Assembly: GCA_964344165.1 (NCBI GenBank)
Contig: CAYFMH010000017.1
Location: 1 to 25,254 of the forward strand
Direction: 5' to 3'
Origin: CAYFMH01 sp964344165
Lineage (GTDB): Bacteria > Patescibacteriota > Gracilibacteria > UBA4473
DNA: 25,254 bases
The notes under the pieces are model-generated. The model ran no database searches and had not been told where the DNA came from. It saw only the letters and a list, made by a program, of their open reading frames with translations. This document shows, one piece after another, positions 14,202 to 21,728 of this stretch; the first letter of the stretch is position 1, and every line of letters begins with the position of its first letter. The translations under genes were made by a program, and so were the position numbers.

Positions 14202-14897
14202 ATGGCAGACATAGTAGAAAAACTACATTCAGAACGAGAAAAACCAGTGATACTACCGATAGAAGAAACTCCTCTCTGGGGAGCTATATTTGGTCTAGAG
14301 GGAAGGTATTATGATCTTCTTCCCCTGAGTTATCGCCAAATGCCTTCTTGGCAGCAAGAATTTCTTCAAGCGGATCAAGCTCTAAAAACTGAATTAGAAA
14401 TTTTGGAGATGGGAGCTTGTGGAGAGGAGATAGATGAGACTGTATTTCAAGACAAATTTTTGCCGTTTATGAAAAAATTGGTTCAGAAGTATGAAGTCCC
14501 CAAAGGATTTCCATCATTGGATCCAGCGGTAGACATGACTTCTGAAGAAAATTTGATAAAAATTAGTCGTGTAAATCAAATTTTTTCACACCGGGTGAAT
14601 TCTAATTTGCAGGCAGAATTGAGTCTCCTAAGTGATAAAGAGTGGACAGATCTGTGGAGTCATCCTTATCTGAGAGGACTCTACCTGCAGATTGCCGAAA
14701 ACTCTAATTCTCTGGATGGTCCAGTAGAGTTCAGCATTAGCACCCAAAGAAGGATTGAAGACCTTCTCAAAAAAATATTACCTCATTATACAGTTCAAAA
14801 TAGGCTTGAAAAACTAGCATGTACAATTGCTTATAGGATTGTAGAACAAATAGGAGGTAGAGTAAGTGTTATGAGAGCCAATTTTGACTTAACTTAA
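14202..14897 (+). CDS. Hypothetical soluble protein (231 aa)
   Basis: I do not recognise this protein. It has 231 residues, no signal peptide and no membrane segment. The pattern of alternating charged and hydrophobic residues suggests a mainly helical cytoplasmic protein; a Trp-rich region (SDKEWTDLWSHPYLRGLY) lies past the middle. It has a consensus promoter and is followed after 19 nt by another unknown gene, so the two are probably one operon and may act together. No homology or function can be claimed. Confidence 0.72.
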   Translation: MADIVEKLHSEREKPVILPIEETPLWGAIFGLEGRYYDLLPLSYRQMPSWQQEFLQADQALKTELEILEMGACGEEIDETVFQDKFLPFMKKLVQKYEVPKGFPSLDPAVDMTSEENLIKISRVNQIFSHRVNSNLQAELSLLSDKEWTDLWSHPYLRGLYLQIAENSNSLDGPVEFSISTQRRIEDLLKKILPHYTVQNRLEKLACTIAYRIVEQIGGRVSVMRANFDLT

Positions 14898-14916
14898 TTT
14901 TTTAACCTAAAAAATC

Positions 14917-15600
14917 ATGGTAACCCCTGGTGATGGCGACGGAGACAGAATCAAAAGAGGAATAATAGATAATGATCCGGAAGTGTTAGAAAAAGTTCTC
15001 AAAAATCCTGAAGCGCAAAGAATTTTGACAGAAATAGTCGAACAGATTTCTCGAGAGGTGAGAAAAGCGGCTGATCAAAGGTTTTTTTCTCAGCCTTTGT
15101 TTCCTCCAATGATCTTGAAGTCTATGGGAAGGACTTCTGGTCTGGGGGCACCTCTTTCTCCTGTTGGGCCTAGATTTACGGAGGAAGATGAATTAAGACT
15201 TCGAGGTTTTTCTGATGATGAAGTAGAAGCGATAATGGTGGCAAGGAAAGAAACGTTGGGGGAAATAGCCAAAAAAATTACAAAGAAGCATGCTTTGTTT
15301 GCACCACTGCATTCTGATTTTCGACTTAATGTGCGACCACGTCAATTTATGACAGAAACAGAAGAAAAAATTCTTGCTGAATCTGGAAGAGTATTAAAAG
15401 CTCATTTTTTAAAAATCGAACAAAAAATTCCAGAAAAACCGTCCAAGGCTGATCATGAAAAAATGAGAGCAGCGCTCGAAGTGCTAGAAGCTGGGGATCA
15501 AGAAGAAGCTTTGAGATTGTGCCAAGAAATGGATGATTTAGCGGGAACTATTAAATATTTTTCTTGGATGTTAGGAAATAAAAAAGGTGGAGGTTTTTGA
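14917..15600 (+). CDS. Hypothetical soluble protein (227 aa)
   Basis: Unrecognised protein of 227 residues, second gene of the pair starting at 14202. It opens with a Gly/Asp-rich stretch (GDGDGDRIKRG), then helical segments, a Pro/Gly-rich linker (about 65-87), and a C-terminal helical part with an ALEVLEAGDQEEALRLCQEM stretch that resembles a helix-turn-helix repeat of TPR type but is single. It ends in KKGGGF and a TGA stop. TTAACC lies 9 nt before the ATG. Function unknown. Confidence 0.72.
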   Translation: MVTPGDGDGDRIKRGIIDNDPEVLEKVLKNPEAQRILTEIVEQISREVRKAADQRFFSQPLFPPMILKSMGRTSGLGAPLSPVGPRFTEEDELRLRGFSDDEVEAIMVARKETLGEIAKKITKKHALFAPLHSDFRLNVRPRQFMTETEEKILAESGRVLKAHFLKIEQKIPEKPSKADHEKMRAALEVLEAGDQEEALRLCQEMDDLAGTIKYFSWMLGNKKGGGF

Positions 15601-15606
15601 TTTGGT

Positions 15607-16830
15607 TTATTCTTCACACGACACCACCTCCGCCTGACTAGCACACACCACATCCTTGTAGAGCAAGGTTTCTGTTAATTGTGCATTGATTTCGAGTAGT
15701 GTTTGGAATGTATACTCCAATTCTTTGGCAAACCCATCAGTTCTGATCCCGGTGAGGTGTTTCCCTCGGTCGATGAGGTAGTTTCGATCTCGTCGCCATT
15801 TCTCATGCCGAGACCGGAAATCCTGCTCCATCGTTCGTGCCACAAAAAAGATTTCTTCTTTGGTCGTTTCTCCCTCATTTTCAAATTTTTCTACGCCCGA
15901 AAACAGCCAGGCAATTGGATTTTCGAGGAATTTGGTCGGCTTCAGATCACCCCAGAATTTTGCTCTCGGAAAATGAAAAAGCGGGAGAGGGAGCTTGTCC
16001 TCGAGTAAGTAGTAGAAATTATACAGATCATCGTTTCTGAAATACGCGTTGGACCTGGCGAGGGCTTTTTTAAACTCCGCTGAATGCCAAAAAGGAGAGG
16101 GGAGTGGTTCATTGGCATGCCCGTACTGCATCGAGTAGTTTTCGAAGCTGATGTCGGCTTCATCTTGATGTTTGAGGAAATCTCGAGCGTGTTTGAGGAT
16201 GTCGATCAGTCCTTCTTTTTTCTGCGTTTCAAGATCTTTACACACTCGTTGATTTTGCAGACTGAGCTCGGCGTAGAGTTTTTCAGTGATATCTTTGTAG
16301 CCATCGGAAGTCAGGCGGAGTGTTTTTGAGGTTCGGAGTGGCTGGATGGCGAGCGGGAGTGTATTGGTCAGGATCTCTTCATGATAATCCATAATTCCAT
16401 TTACCTGATCATAAAACTCATCCAATAAGCACTTGTGATAGGCGAGAGTATCAGTTTTTCGATAGATTTCGTCGATTTTTGGCAGCACTGCCATGTATTG
16501 AAAAAAAGTATCCTGAAATCGTTGAGGAAAAACCGAAAAGTGTTTATCAATGATTCTGAGTTTTGGAGAAAGTCTATAAAATTTTCGGAACCGGGGAGAA
16601 TATTCGATTACATCAATCTCATTTGTCTCGTGAAAAACAATGCCTGGTACATCCGTACAATTTCCTTCTTCTTTTTGAAACGCTTTTTTGAGTTGTTGAT
16701 ATTCAAATTCTGCTTTGAGAGCCTGATCTTCAAGTGTTTTTGGTTCGATACACTGTGGATCTGGAGTGGTACGCCATTGTGCCCAGACGAGGCTGGGGAA
16801 GAGGGCGCAAATGATTAATATATTTTTCAT
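15607..16830 (-). CDS. Exported cysteine-bearing hypothetical protein 1 (407 aa)
   Basis: A short signal peptide (MKNILIICALFPSLVWA, cleavage after residue 17) is followed by about 390 mostly helical, charged residues with six cysteines, two of them at the very C-terminus (VVCASQAEVVSC). The ATG at 16830 is preferred to the upstream in-frame TTG (16848), because it places the signal peptide at the N-terminus. I recognise no domain. It is the last of three exported cysteine-bearing proteins on the same strand (with 16922-18145 and 18306-19175), which suggests a common surface or envelope role; that is inference. The even cysteine number fits disulfide formation outside the cell. Confidence 0.78.
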   Translation of the reverse strand: MKNILIICALFPSLVWAQWRTTPDPQCIEPKTLEDQALKAEFEYQQLKKAFQKEEGNCTDVPGIVFHETNEIDVIEYSPRFRKFYRLSPKLRIIDKHFSVFPQRFQDTFFQYMAVLPKIDEIYRKTDTLAYHKCLLDEFYDQVNGIMDYHEEILTNTLPLAIQPLRTSKTLRLTSDGYKDITEKLYAELSLQNQRVCKDLETQKKEGLIDILKHARDFLKHQDEADISFENYSMQYGHANEPLPSPFWHSAEFKKALARSNAYFRNDDLYNFYYLLEDKLPLPLFHFPRAKFWGDLKPTKFLENPIAWLFSGVEKFENEGETTKEEIFFVARTMEQDFRSRHEKWRRDRNYLIDRGKHLTGIRTDGFAKELEYTFQTLLEINAQLTETLLYKDVVCASQAEVVSCEE

Positions 16831-16837
16831 TAAGGTT

Positions 16838-16921
16838 TCAATTAACAATGAGCAATGAACAATGATTAATTTCTGAATTTTTAACGATTATTTCCATAAT
16901 TCATAATTCTGCATTCATAAT
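16838..16921. repeat. Intergenic phrase repeats (AACAATGAGCAATG and TCATAATTC types)
   Basis: First CAATGA-type units, then CATAATTC/GCATTCATAATTC units, between two exported-protein genes. The phrase GCATTCATAATTC is found again near 18289-18301. Confidence 0.65.
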
Positions 16922-18145
16922 TCATAGTTTTTTGGGTTTATGCGCTAAGTCTCTAAATATTTTCTTTAATTTTACGATCTGATCATACCACGCTTCCCAG
17001 TCGTCATTCCAGCGATCGAGGACGCGAAACATCCGCCTGAAGTATATTTTTTCGCCTTCTAGTCGGGCAGTTTTTTTGAGAGTCTCAATTCGTTCGTCCC
17101 AGCGTTCGTCCCGGATGGTATTACACTGTTCGATGAGGTCTTTCATGTCACTATTGGGGACATCATATTTTCCTCGTCGATCTTCTTCGAGTGTGTTCTC
17201 ACAGGAAGTCTGCAGGCGCATTTCTTCTTCTATCGCAAAAAATCGTTCATTGATTTTTTCCCGCTGGTTATCTTCGACTTCTAGATCTCGCAAATGAATC
17301 GGAGCTTTCATGATTTTTTGATGGTACAGATCACCGACTTCCGGAAGATTGTACCACCCCATTGGTTGATAAATTCTGGTATTGACACATTCGGCTACTT
17401 GAGACAGATCAGCCAAGCGATATTCGATTACGTGTTTCATATTGGCAAAATTGGAAGCAATAAGTCCGTCTTCTTCAGAGTAGTCTCGAGGGTTGGTTGT
17501 AAGCCCGGCAGAATTACAATAACCAATGTAACAGGGGAAAATCTGTTTAAATCCATCCTGCCAGTCCCATTCGATGGTGGTGGGATCGAGAGCTTTTGAT
17601 TTTTTGTAGACAAAACTTGGACGAGGCTGATCTTTTTTTCTAGCTTTTTCCCCAAAAATAATCTCATCAATCTCATCCAGATCATCAATCAAATCATACG
17701 GCATCTGATCAAATGCTTCTCCTCTTTTTCGGTCTGCGTAAATGCTCATGTGATTTATTTTTTCGAGGAGCTTGTCTTCGTACCAGAGCATTTCTCGCTC
17801 TTCTTTGAGGGCGTCACGCGTCCAGTCTACCCAGTTTTTGTGTACTTGTTTTGACCATTTAAACCGATCACGTAAGCCTTCATCCCGGATCCCTTCCTCC
17901 AGCAAAAACAAATCACTACAGCTAAAAGTTTTAAATTTTGGGCGTTCTTGTACTCGTCGACAGACACGTTCTTCTTGCTCTTCGTCGGTTCTGTGCGTGT
18001 GAGAATCATAGATCCGCTTATAGAGATCTTGGAACTTTTCGAGTGCATAAATTTGTTGCATCGGGACCAAAAGAAAAGCAATTACAATCATCCCTCGGAA
18101 GAAATTCCGACATTGAAGATTTATTTTTGTCCTACTGTTTTTCAT
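16922..18145 (-). CDS. Exported cysteine-bearing hypothetical protein 2 (407 aa)
   Basis: An N-terminal hydrophobic segment (residues 18-31) with a basic n-region and IYA-like cleavage site (about 34) suggests export. The remainder is highly charged and helical, with seven cysteines, including FPCYIGYC, and a Trp/Tyr-rich C-terminal helix (LDRWNDDWEAWYDQIVKLKK). That helix recalls the aromatic, charged C-terminal helices of the neighbour at 18306-19175, but I cannot show homology by eye. No known domain is visible. It is the middle gene of the exported cluster. No Shine-Dalgarno sequence is present. Confidence 0.77.
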   Translation of the reverse strand: MKNSRTKINLQCRNFFRGMIVIAFLLVPMQQIYALEKFQDLYKRIYDSHTHRTDEEQEERVCRRVQERPKFKTFSCSDLFLLEEGIRDEGLRDRFKWSKQVHKNWVDWTRDALKEEREMLWYEDKLLEKINHMSIYADRKRGEAFDQMPYDLIDDLDEIDEIIFGEKARKKDQPRPSFVYKKSKALDPTTIEWDWQDGFKQIFPCYIGYCNSAGLTTNPRDYSEEDGLIASNFANMKHVIEYRLADLSQVAECVNTRIYQPMGWYNLPEVGDLYHQKIMKAPIHLRDLEVEDNQREKINERFFAIEEEMRLQTSCENTLEEDRRGKYDVPNSDMKDLIEQCNTIRDERWDERIETLKKTARLEGEKIYFRRMFRVLDRWNDDWEAWYDQIVKLKKIFRDLAHKPKKL

Positions 18146-18305
18146 TACTTCTAAATTTTTAATTTTTAATTCTTAATTTTATAAATAATTTTTTCAGCCT
18201 TCGTTATTTTTTCTTTTAATTCCAAACTTCGGCCGACAGGTAAATCTTAATTTTTAAACTTTTACTTTTATTTTTACTTCTTACTTTTGCATTCATAATT
18301 CTAAA
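18146..18305. repeat. Intergenic phrase repeats with an embedded two-arm element
   Basis: AATTAAGAATTAAAAATT-like and AAGTAAGAAGTAAAAAT-like units (minus-strand sense) surround the element at 18193-18242. No gene or terminator is seen. Confidence 0.6.
18193..18242. repeat. Two-arm GC-rich element, family 1, copy 2
   Basis: TTCAGCCTTCG and ACTTCGGCCGACAGGTA are the same arms as at 7101-7142 (one difference in each), but the middle here is 22 nt of AT-rich sequence without the hairpin. Confidence 0.7.
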
Positions 18306-19175
18306 TTAGTACTGGTCACACAATTCTGAGCTGGCAAAATTAAATTTATCAGGGAAATGATAAATGGCTTTTCTCAGGATTGTCGTCATGGCCTGAGTTT
18401 TTTTGAGTGCTTCCCAGATGGTGATGAGCCACATGTGGAGACGGTAGTTTTGTTCCCATTTTTGATAGCGATAGAGCGCTTCATCGAGAGCTTCATAAGT
18501 TCTTTTGATTTCTGCTTTGTGGTCGAGTTCTAGATTTTGTCGCCTTTCATTGAAAGTATAGTAATCCTTGCTCTCAAAAATCCCTTCTGATTTAAAATCA
18601 TCATAGTTTTTCCACTCGAGATATTCTTGATAGCCACAAAATTCATTCATAATCGTTTCGGTTACCATGCAGGTCGAATAAAATTTATCGATCGTAGGGT
18701 TATATTCTGCGGTTGGACAAATGCTTTGATAGCCATTTTCCACTTGCGTGGCGATAGTTTGCGCGAGAGAACACTCTTCTGGCGGTTCAATATCTTCAAA
18801 GTTTAGATTGCTTGGGATTTCGGCCCATTTTTGTTTGAAGTCTGCATTGATGAGGTTGACTGACTGCGCCATCGCATCGTTAAAAAGGCAGTTGGTTTCT
18901 TTTTGGAACCTTTCGTGGGCCTCGGCATATTGCATATCGAGCGAGTAGGGTAGAGCACTGTAGCAGAGTTCATTGGCGACCATTTGGGGAAAATTCTCTC
19001 GCAGGTGATTTCGAGGGATTAATGCCTGAGCAACTGGGATTTGGAAAAAGAAAATCCCAAGCAATAAAATAGCGATACTCCTACGCTTTGAAAATTTAAA
19101 AATATTCTTTTTAAAGCTTCGGAGCATGAAGCTTTGAGTTGTGGCGTTGGGGTTTGTTTTTTTGTTTTTGTGCAC
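18306..19175 (-). CDS. Exported cysteine-bearing hypothetical protein 3 (289 aa)
   Basis: The GTG at 19175 is chosen because the promoter at 19182-19210 predicts transcription starting exactly there (leaderless). An ATG at 19127 is the alternative. A long basic n-region, a hydrophobic core (about 34-47) and an AQA site (51) suggest export. The mature part is helical, with seven cysteines and an aromatic-rich C-terminal helix pair. Residues about 17-33 are encoded by a two-arm repeat element (19078-19124). No domain is recognised. It is the first gene of the three-gene exported cluster, divergent from the DJ-1 gene. Confidence 0.75.
   Translation of the reverse strand: MHKNKKTNPNATTQSFMLRSFKKNIFKFSKRRSIAILLLGIFFFQIPVAQALIPRNHLRENFPQMVANELCYSALPYSLDMQYAEAHERFQKETNCLFNDAMAQSVNLINADFKQKWAEIPSNLNFEDIEPPEECSLAQTIATQVENGYQSICPTAEYNPTIDKFYSTCMVTETIMNEFCGYQEYLEWKNYDDFKSEGIFESKDYYTFNERRQNLELDHKAEIKRTYEALDEALYRYQKWEQNYRLHMWLITIWEALKKTQAMTTILRKAIYHFPDKFNFASSELCDQY
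19078..19124. repeat. Two-arm GC-rich element, family 2, copy 2 (inside a coding sequence)
   Basis: Arms CTCCTACGCT (19078-19087) and AAAGCTTCGGAG (19113-19124) match 12433-12454 exactly, but are separated by 25 AT-rich nt. It encodes part of the n-region of the signal peptide of exported protein 3. Confidence 0.72.
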
Positions 19176-19181
19176 GGAGAT

Positions 19182-19210
19182 ATTTTAGAAGATTAAGATG
19201 TGTTTTTCAA
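19182..19210 (-). promoter_or_regulatory. Promoter of exported protein 3, predicting a leaderless GTG start
   Basis: On the minus strand TTGAAA (19205-19210) and TAAAAT (19182-19187) are 17 nt apart; the expected start 7 nt downstream is the G of GTG at 19175. Confidence 0.55.
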
Positions 19211-19229
19211 TCTTCCTTGGAAGAATTAT

Positions 19230-19257
19230 TTGAGAACTAAATTTTTATTTTTACAAT
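19230..19257 (+). promoter_or_regulatory. Promoter of the DJ-1/PfpI gene
   Basis: TTGAGA (19230-19235) and TACAAT (19252-19257) are 16 nt apart. Transcription would start near 19264, at the end of the GGGGG run, giving a leader of about 85 nt. Confidence 0.5.
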
Positions 19258-19350
19258 TCAGGGGGTAAAATAAAAAACACCTGGTCTTTATCCAATATTA
19301 TCAAAGGTGAGATAAGTACCTAAAATTTCTACTCACTATTCCCCCTGAAT
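19256..19350 (+). promoter_or_regulatory. Structured leader of the DJ-1/PfpI gene (candidate RNA switch)
   Basis: ATTCAGGGGG (19256-19265) and CCCCCTGAAT (19341-19350) form a perfect 10-bp inverted repeat whose right arm includes the first two bases of the ATG. Inside are CACCT/AGGTG (19278-19282, 19305-19309), GTGAG/CTCAC (19307-19311, 19332-19336) and CTTTATC/GATAAG (19286-19292, 19311-19316), the last crossing the first, so a pseudoknot is possible. No known riboswitch class is recognised. If the promoter at 19230-19257 is right, only about two to four G of the left arm would be in the RNA, which weakens the closing helix. Confidence 0.5.
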
Positions 19351-19861
19351 GAAAAAAATTTGTATGATTTTGGCGCCTTCAGACTTCCGGGACGAAGAAT
19401 ATCTTGTGCCTCGAGAAGTCTGGGAAAAAGCGGGTTGTGAAGTGAAAACCGCTTCTTCTGAGCCTCATTCTACCGGACGATTTGACTGTCAGGTGGAGAA
19501 CGATCTGCTTTTAAGTGAGGTAAAAGAATCGGATTTTGACGGGCTCTTTTTTGTCGGAGGAGGCGGCTCTCTCATCTGGCTCGAAAATGAAACAGCCAAA
19601 AATTTAGCCCTTTCTTTTTTTGATGCTGATAAGCCCTTGGGAGCCATATGTGCGGCTCCTCGTAATTTTCTCGTGTGGGGGATTTTGTCCGGTAAAAAAG
19701 CCACGGGACACAACTGGGATGGTGAATTCCCAAACTTATGCCAAAAATTTCAAGCGATTTTTTCTGAAAATCCAGTAGTCACAGATGGAAAAATCCTCAC
19801 AGCAAACGGGCCTGAGGCCGCGGAAATATGTGCGCTTGAATTTTTGAAATTGTTCACCTAA
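19349..19861 (+). CDS. DJ-1/PfpI superfamily protein (170 aa)
   Basis: Class I amidotransferase-like fold of the DJ-1/PfpI/YajL group. The nucleophile-elbow cysteine is Cys101 in AICAAPRNF, and the conserved acidic residue that lowers its pKa is Glu16 or Glu17 in FRDEEY. GLFFVGGGGS is the glycine-rich loop. Members act as glyoxalases, deglycases or chaperones, or as redox sensors, in the cytoplasm. The start is fixed by the leader ending CCCCCTGAATG. It has a long structured leader, unusual in this window, and is divergent from the exported-protein cluster. The specific activity cannot be inferred. Confidence 0.9.
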   Translation: MKKICMILAPSDFRDEEYLVPREVWEKAGCEVKTASSEPHSTGRFDCQVENDLLLSEVKESDFDGLFFVGGGGSLIWLENETAKNLALSFFDADKPLGAICAAPRNFLVWGILSGKKATGHNWDGEFPNLCQKFQAIFSENPVVTDGKILTANGPEAAEICALEFLKLFT

Positions 19862-19900
19862 ACTCCAGGTACTTCATTCAATTTCCTAAAAACAAAAAAA

Positions 19901-21052
19901 ATGAGAAAATTGGCTCTCTTCTTGTGTGGGATCTTTATTTCTACCAATACTTTTGCCTATCAAGAAATCATAGGTTCTGATTTTATTGTCAAAAGTAAAA
20001 ATTTAAATGATGTTCATGTAGTAGGAAAAGAGGTGGTTCAAGAATCAGATGTAGACGAAGACCTCATGATGCTTGCTGGAGAAACGATAATAAATGGAAA
20101 TATTGGTGTGGATTTGATAGTAGTAGGAGGTGATATCGACGTGAGTGGTAATGTCGGAGATGACCTTCGAGTTTTTGGAGGGGAGGTGGCTTTAACAGGA
20201 AATGTAGAAGATGATATTCTAGGAGGGGCTGGAAGTTTTGAAATTAAAGACACTGCTCTTATCAAAGGGGATGTGGTTATTGGGACTGGAGATTTAGATT
20301 ATGCGGGGATGGTACTTGGAAATGCCAAGTTTATAGCTGAAAAGGTCCATTTTCGTGGAACAGTAGATAAAAATGTAGTTATTCACTCGAAAAAAGTGAG
20401 TTTTCATCCAGACAGTCAGATCAGAGGGGATTTGCTGATAAAAGGTCCAGTGGAGTTGCCAGACTATACTGAAAATGTGGTAAAAGGAAGGATTAAGCAT
20501 GTCCCAATAGTGAGCGCGGGTAGTATTTGTGGGGATATATTTGGGCCTATTTTTTATAAACTTCTTTTTCTTATTATTTTTGGATCTTTGTTTTATTTTT
20601 GGATGGAGGGATTCTGGCGGCAGGCTGCTGGGGAGATGGTCGAGCGAAAAGGGGTGAGTTTTCTCAAGGGGCTCGGGTATTTCCTATTATTCCCTCTGCT
20701 TATCATCCTTTTATTCGTGAGTATGATTGGGTTGCCTTTGGGGCTTTTTGGAATTTTTCTCTATATTTTTTCTTTTGTTCTTTATGAACTTATCATTGTG
20801 GTGGTTTTTACTGGATGGCTTGTAAACAAATTTTTTGGAAAGTATGTACTGAACTCTGCGCTCAAAAAATTTGGCATAATTGTGGTGATTGCTTTCCTTG
20901 TCACGGCGGTCAATGGGCTTGATTTCATTTTAGCCATCTTTGCCGTCGGAGCGCTGATTACGCTCAAACAACAAATCCTCAAAGAAACGCTCTCAAAAAA
21001 AGTGATTGTGCAAGTGGATACGAATCCAAAAGGGGAGACGCCGAAGTGCTAA
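19901..21052 (+). CDS. Exported polymer-forming (bactofilin-like) membrane protein (383 aa)
   Basis: A signal peptide (cleavage after TFA, residue 19) leads to a right-handed beta-helix of repeated short units (for example NIGVDLIVVGGDIDVSGNVG, GNVEDDILGGAG), about 40-205, characteristic of polymer-forming/bactofilin-like proteins. After this come four to five hydrophobic segments (about 222-362) and a basic tail. Unlike true bactofilins, which are cytoplasmic, the beta-helix here would lie outside, on a membrane anchor. A structural or envelope-scaffold role is likely but inferred. It follows the DJ-1 gene after 39 nt and may be cotranscribed. Confidence 0.85.
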   Translation: MRKLALFLCGIFISTNTFAYQEIIGSDFIVKSKNLNDVHVVGKEVVQESDVDEDLMMLAGETIINGNIGVDLIVVGGDIDVSGNVGDDLRVFGGEVALTGNVEDDILGGAGSFEIKDTALIKGDVVIGTGDLDYAGMVLGNAKFIAEKVHFRGTVDKNVVIHSKKVSFHPDSQIRGDLLIKGPVELPDYTENVVKGRIKHVPIVSAGSICGDIFGPIFYKLLFLIIFGSLFYFWMEGFWRQAAGEMVERKGVSFLKGLGYFLLFPLLIILLFVSMIGLPLGLFGIFLYIFSFVLYELIIVVVFTGWLVNKFFGKYVLNSALKKFGIIVVIAFLVTAVNGLDFILAIFAVGALITLKQQILKETLSKKVIVQVDTNPKGETPKC

Positions 21053-21056
21053 ATAG

Positions 21057-21092
21057 GTTCTTAGTTTTTAGAGCTTAGAACTTAGAACTTAA
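21057..21092. repeat. Tandem phrase repeat (CTTAGAACTTAG) running into the ribB 3' end
   Basis: TTAGAACTTAGAACTTAA units are complementary to the GTTCTTAG repeat at 1541-1569. The last codons of ribB (LSSKF and stop) are encoded by it. Confidence 0.75.
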
Positions 21093-21677
21093 TTTTTTTA
21101 TGGCCTCTAAAGTTGTTATTTTGAGTCCATATTTTTTCGAAAATTCTGACACTTCTGTTTTGCATGCTTTTCTCCCTTTTTCATTAAGAATTTCACAGAT
21201 CACTACGGTCGGGGTGGCTTCACATTTTTCCGCTAAAAATATGGCGGCTTCTGTGTGTCCAAATCGTTTTTGGTAGTCTTTTTCGGCTCTCAGAGGAAAA
21301 GTGTGACCAGGAATGACAAAATCATCATTTTTTGAGTGTGGATCAACGAGTAGTTGTATCGTCTGAGCTCGATCAGAGGCAGAGACGCCGGTGGAGATGC
21401 CTTCAGCCGCATCTACAGAAACGCAGAAGTTCGTCCCGTGTGGATTATTATTTTTTTTCACCATGAGGGGGATCTGAAGCCGGTCCAAAATGTCAGATTC
21501 ACAGGCCACGCAGATCATGCCACGGGAATTTTGGAGCAAAAAATTTATTTTTTTGGGAGTCACGTATTCAGCTAATAAAAATAAATCGGCTTCACACTCG
21601 CGGTGTTCGTCAAAGACTACGATGAAATTACTTTTTTTGAGTTCGGCGCAAATTTGGTCGAGGGAGTTAGTTTTCAT
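21075..21677 (-). CDS. ribB: 3,4-dihydroxy-2-butanone 4-phosphate synthase (200 aa)
   Basis: Converts ribulose 5-phosphate to 3,4-dihydroxy-2-butanone 4-phosphate and formate for riboflavin synthesis. The acidic active-site loop is DEHRECEADL (24-33). The family motifs GISTGVSASDRAQTI, FPLRA and FGHTEAAIFLA follow in order. Length is that of a stand-alone RibB without the GTP cyclohydrolase II domain. No other rib genes are in the window, and no FMN riboswitch is seen in the leader; instead a hairpin (21690-21709) lies 12 nt before the ATG. It is 51 nt downstream of the TVP38-like gene and may share its transcript. The last residues derive from a phrase repeat. Confidence 0.93.
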   Translation of the reverse strand: MKTNSLDQICAELKKSNFIVVFDEHRECEADLFLLAEYVTPKKINFLLQNSRGMICVACESDILDRLQIPLMVKKNNNPHGTNFCVSVDAAEGISTGVSASDRAQTIQLLVDPHSKNDDFVIPGHTFPLRAEKDYQKRFGHTEAAIFLAEKCEATPTVVICEILNEKGRKACKTEVSEFSKKYGLKITTLEAIKKLSSKF

Positions 21678-21689
21678 ATTCGCTTCGCG

Positions 21690-21709
21690 CCAGGCACTAA
21701 AGTACCTGG
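21690..21709 (-). repeat. Hairpin with CCAGGTACTT phrase before ribB
   Basis: CCAGG and CCTGG arms with an inner 2-bp extension and one mismatch form a hairpin upstream of the ribB start. The phrase CCAGGTACTT recurs at 19865-19874 after the DJ-1 gene. No U-run follows on the ribB strand. Confidence 0.5.
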
Positions 21710-21728
21710 TTAAAAATAAGATATATAT

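Noticed and set aside
21678..21728. FMN riboswitch before ribB
   Set aside because: The leader is too short and lacks the conserved FMN aptamer sequences; only a small hairpin is there.
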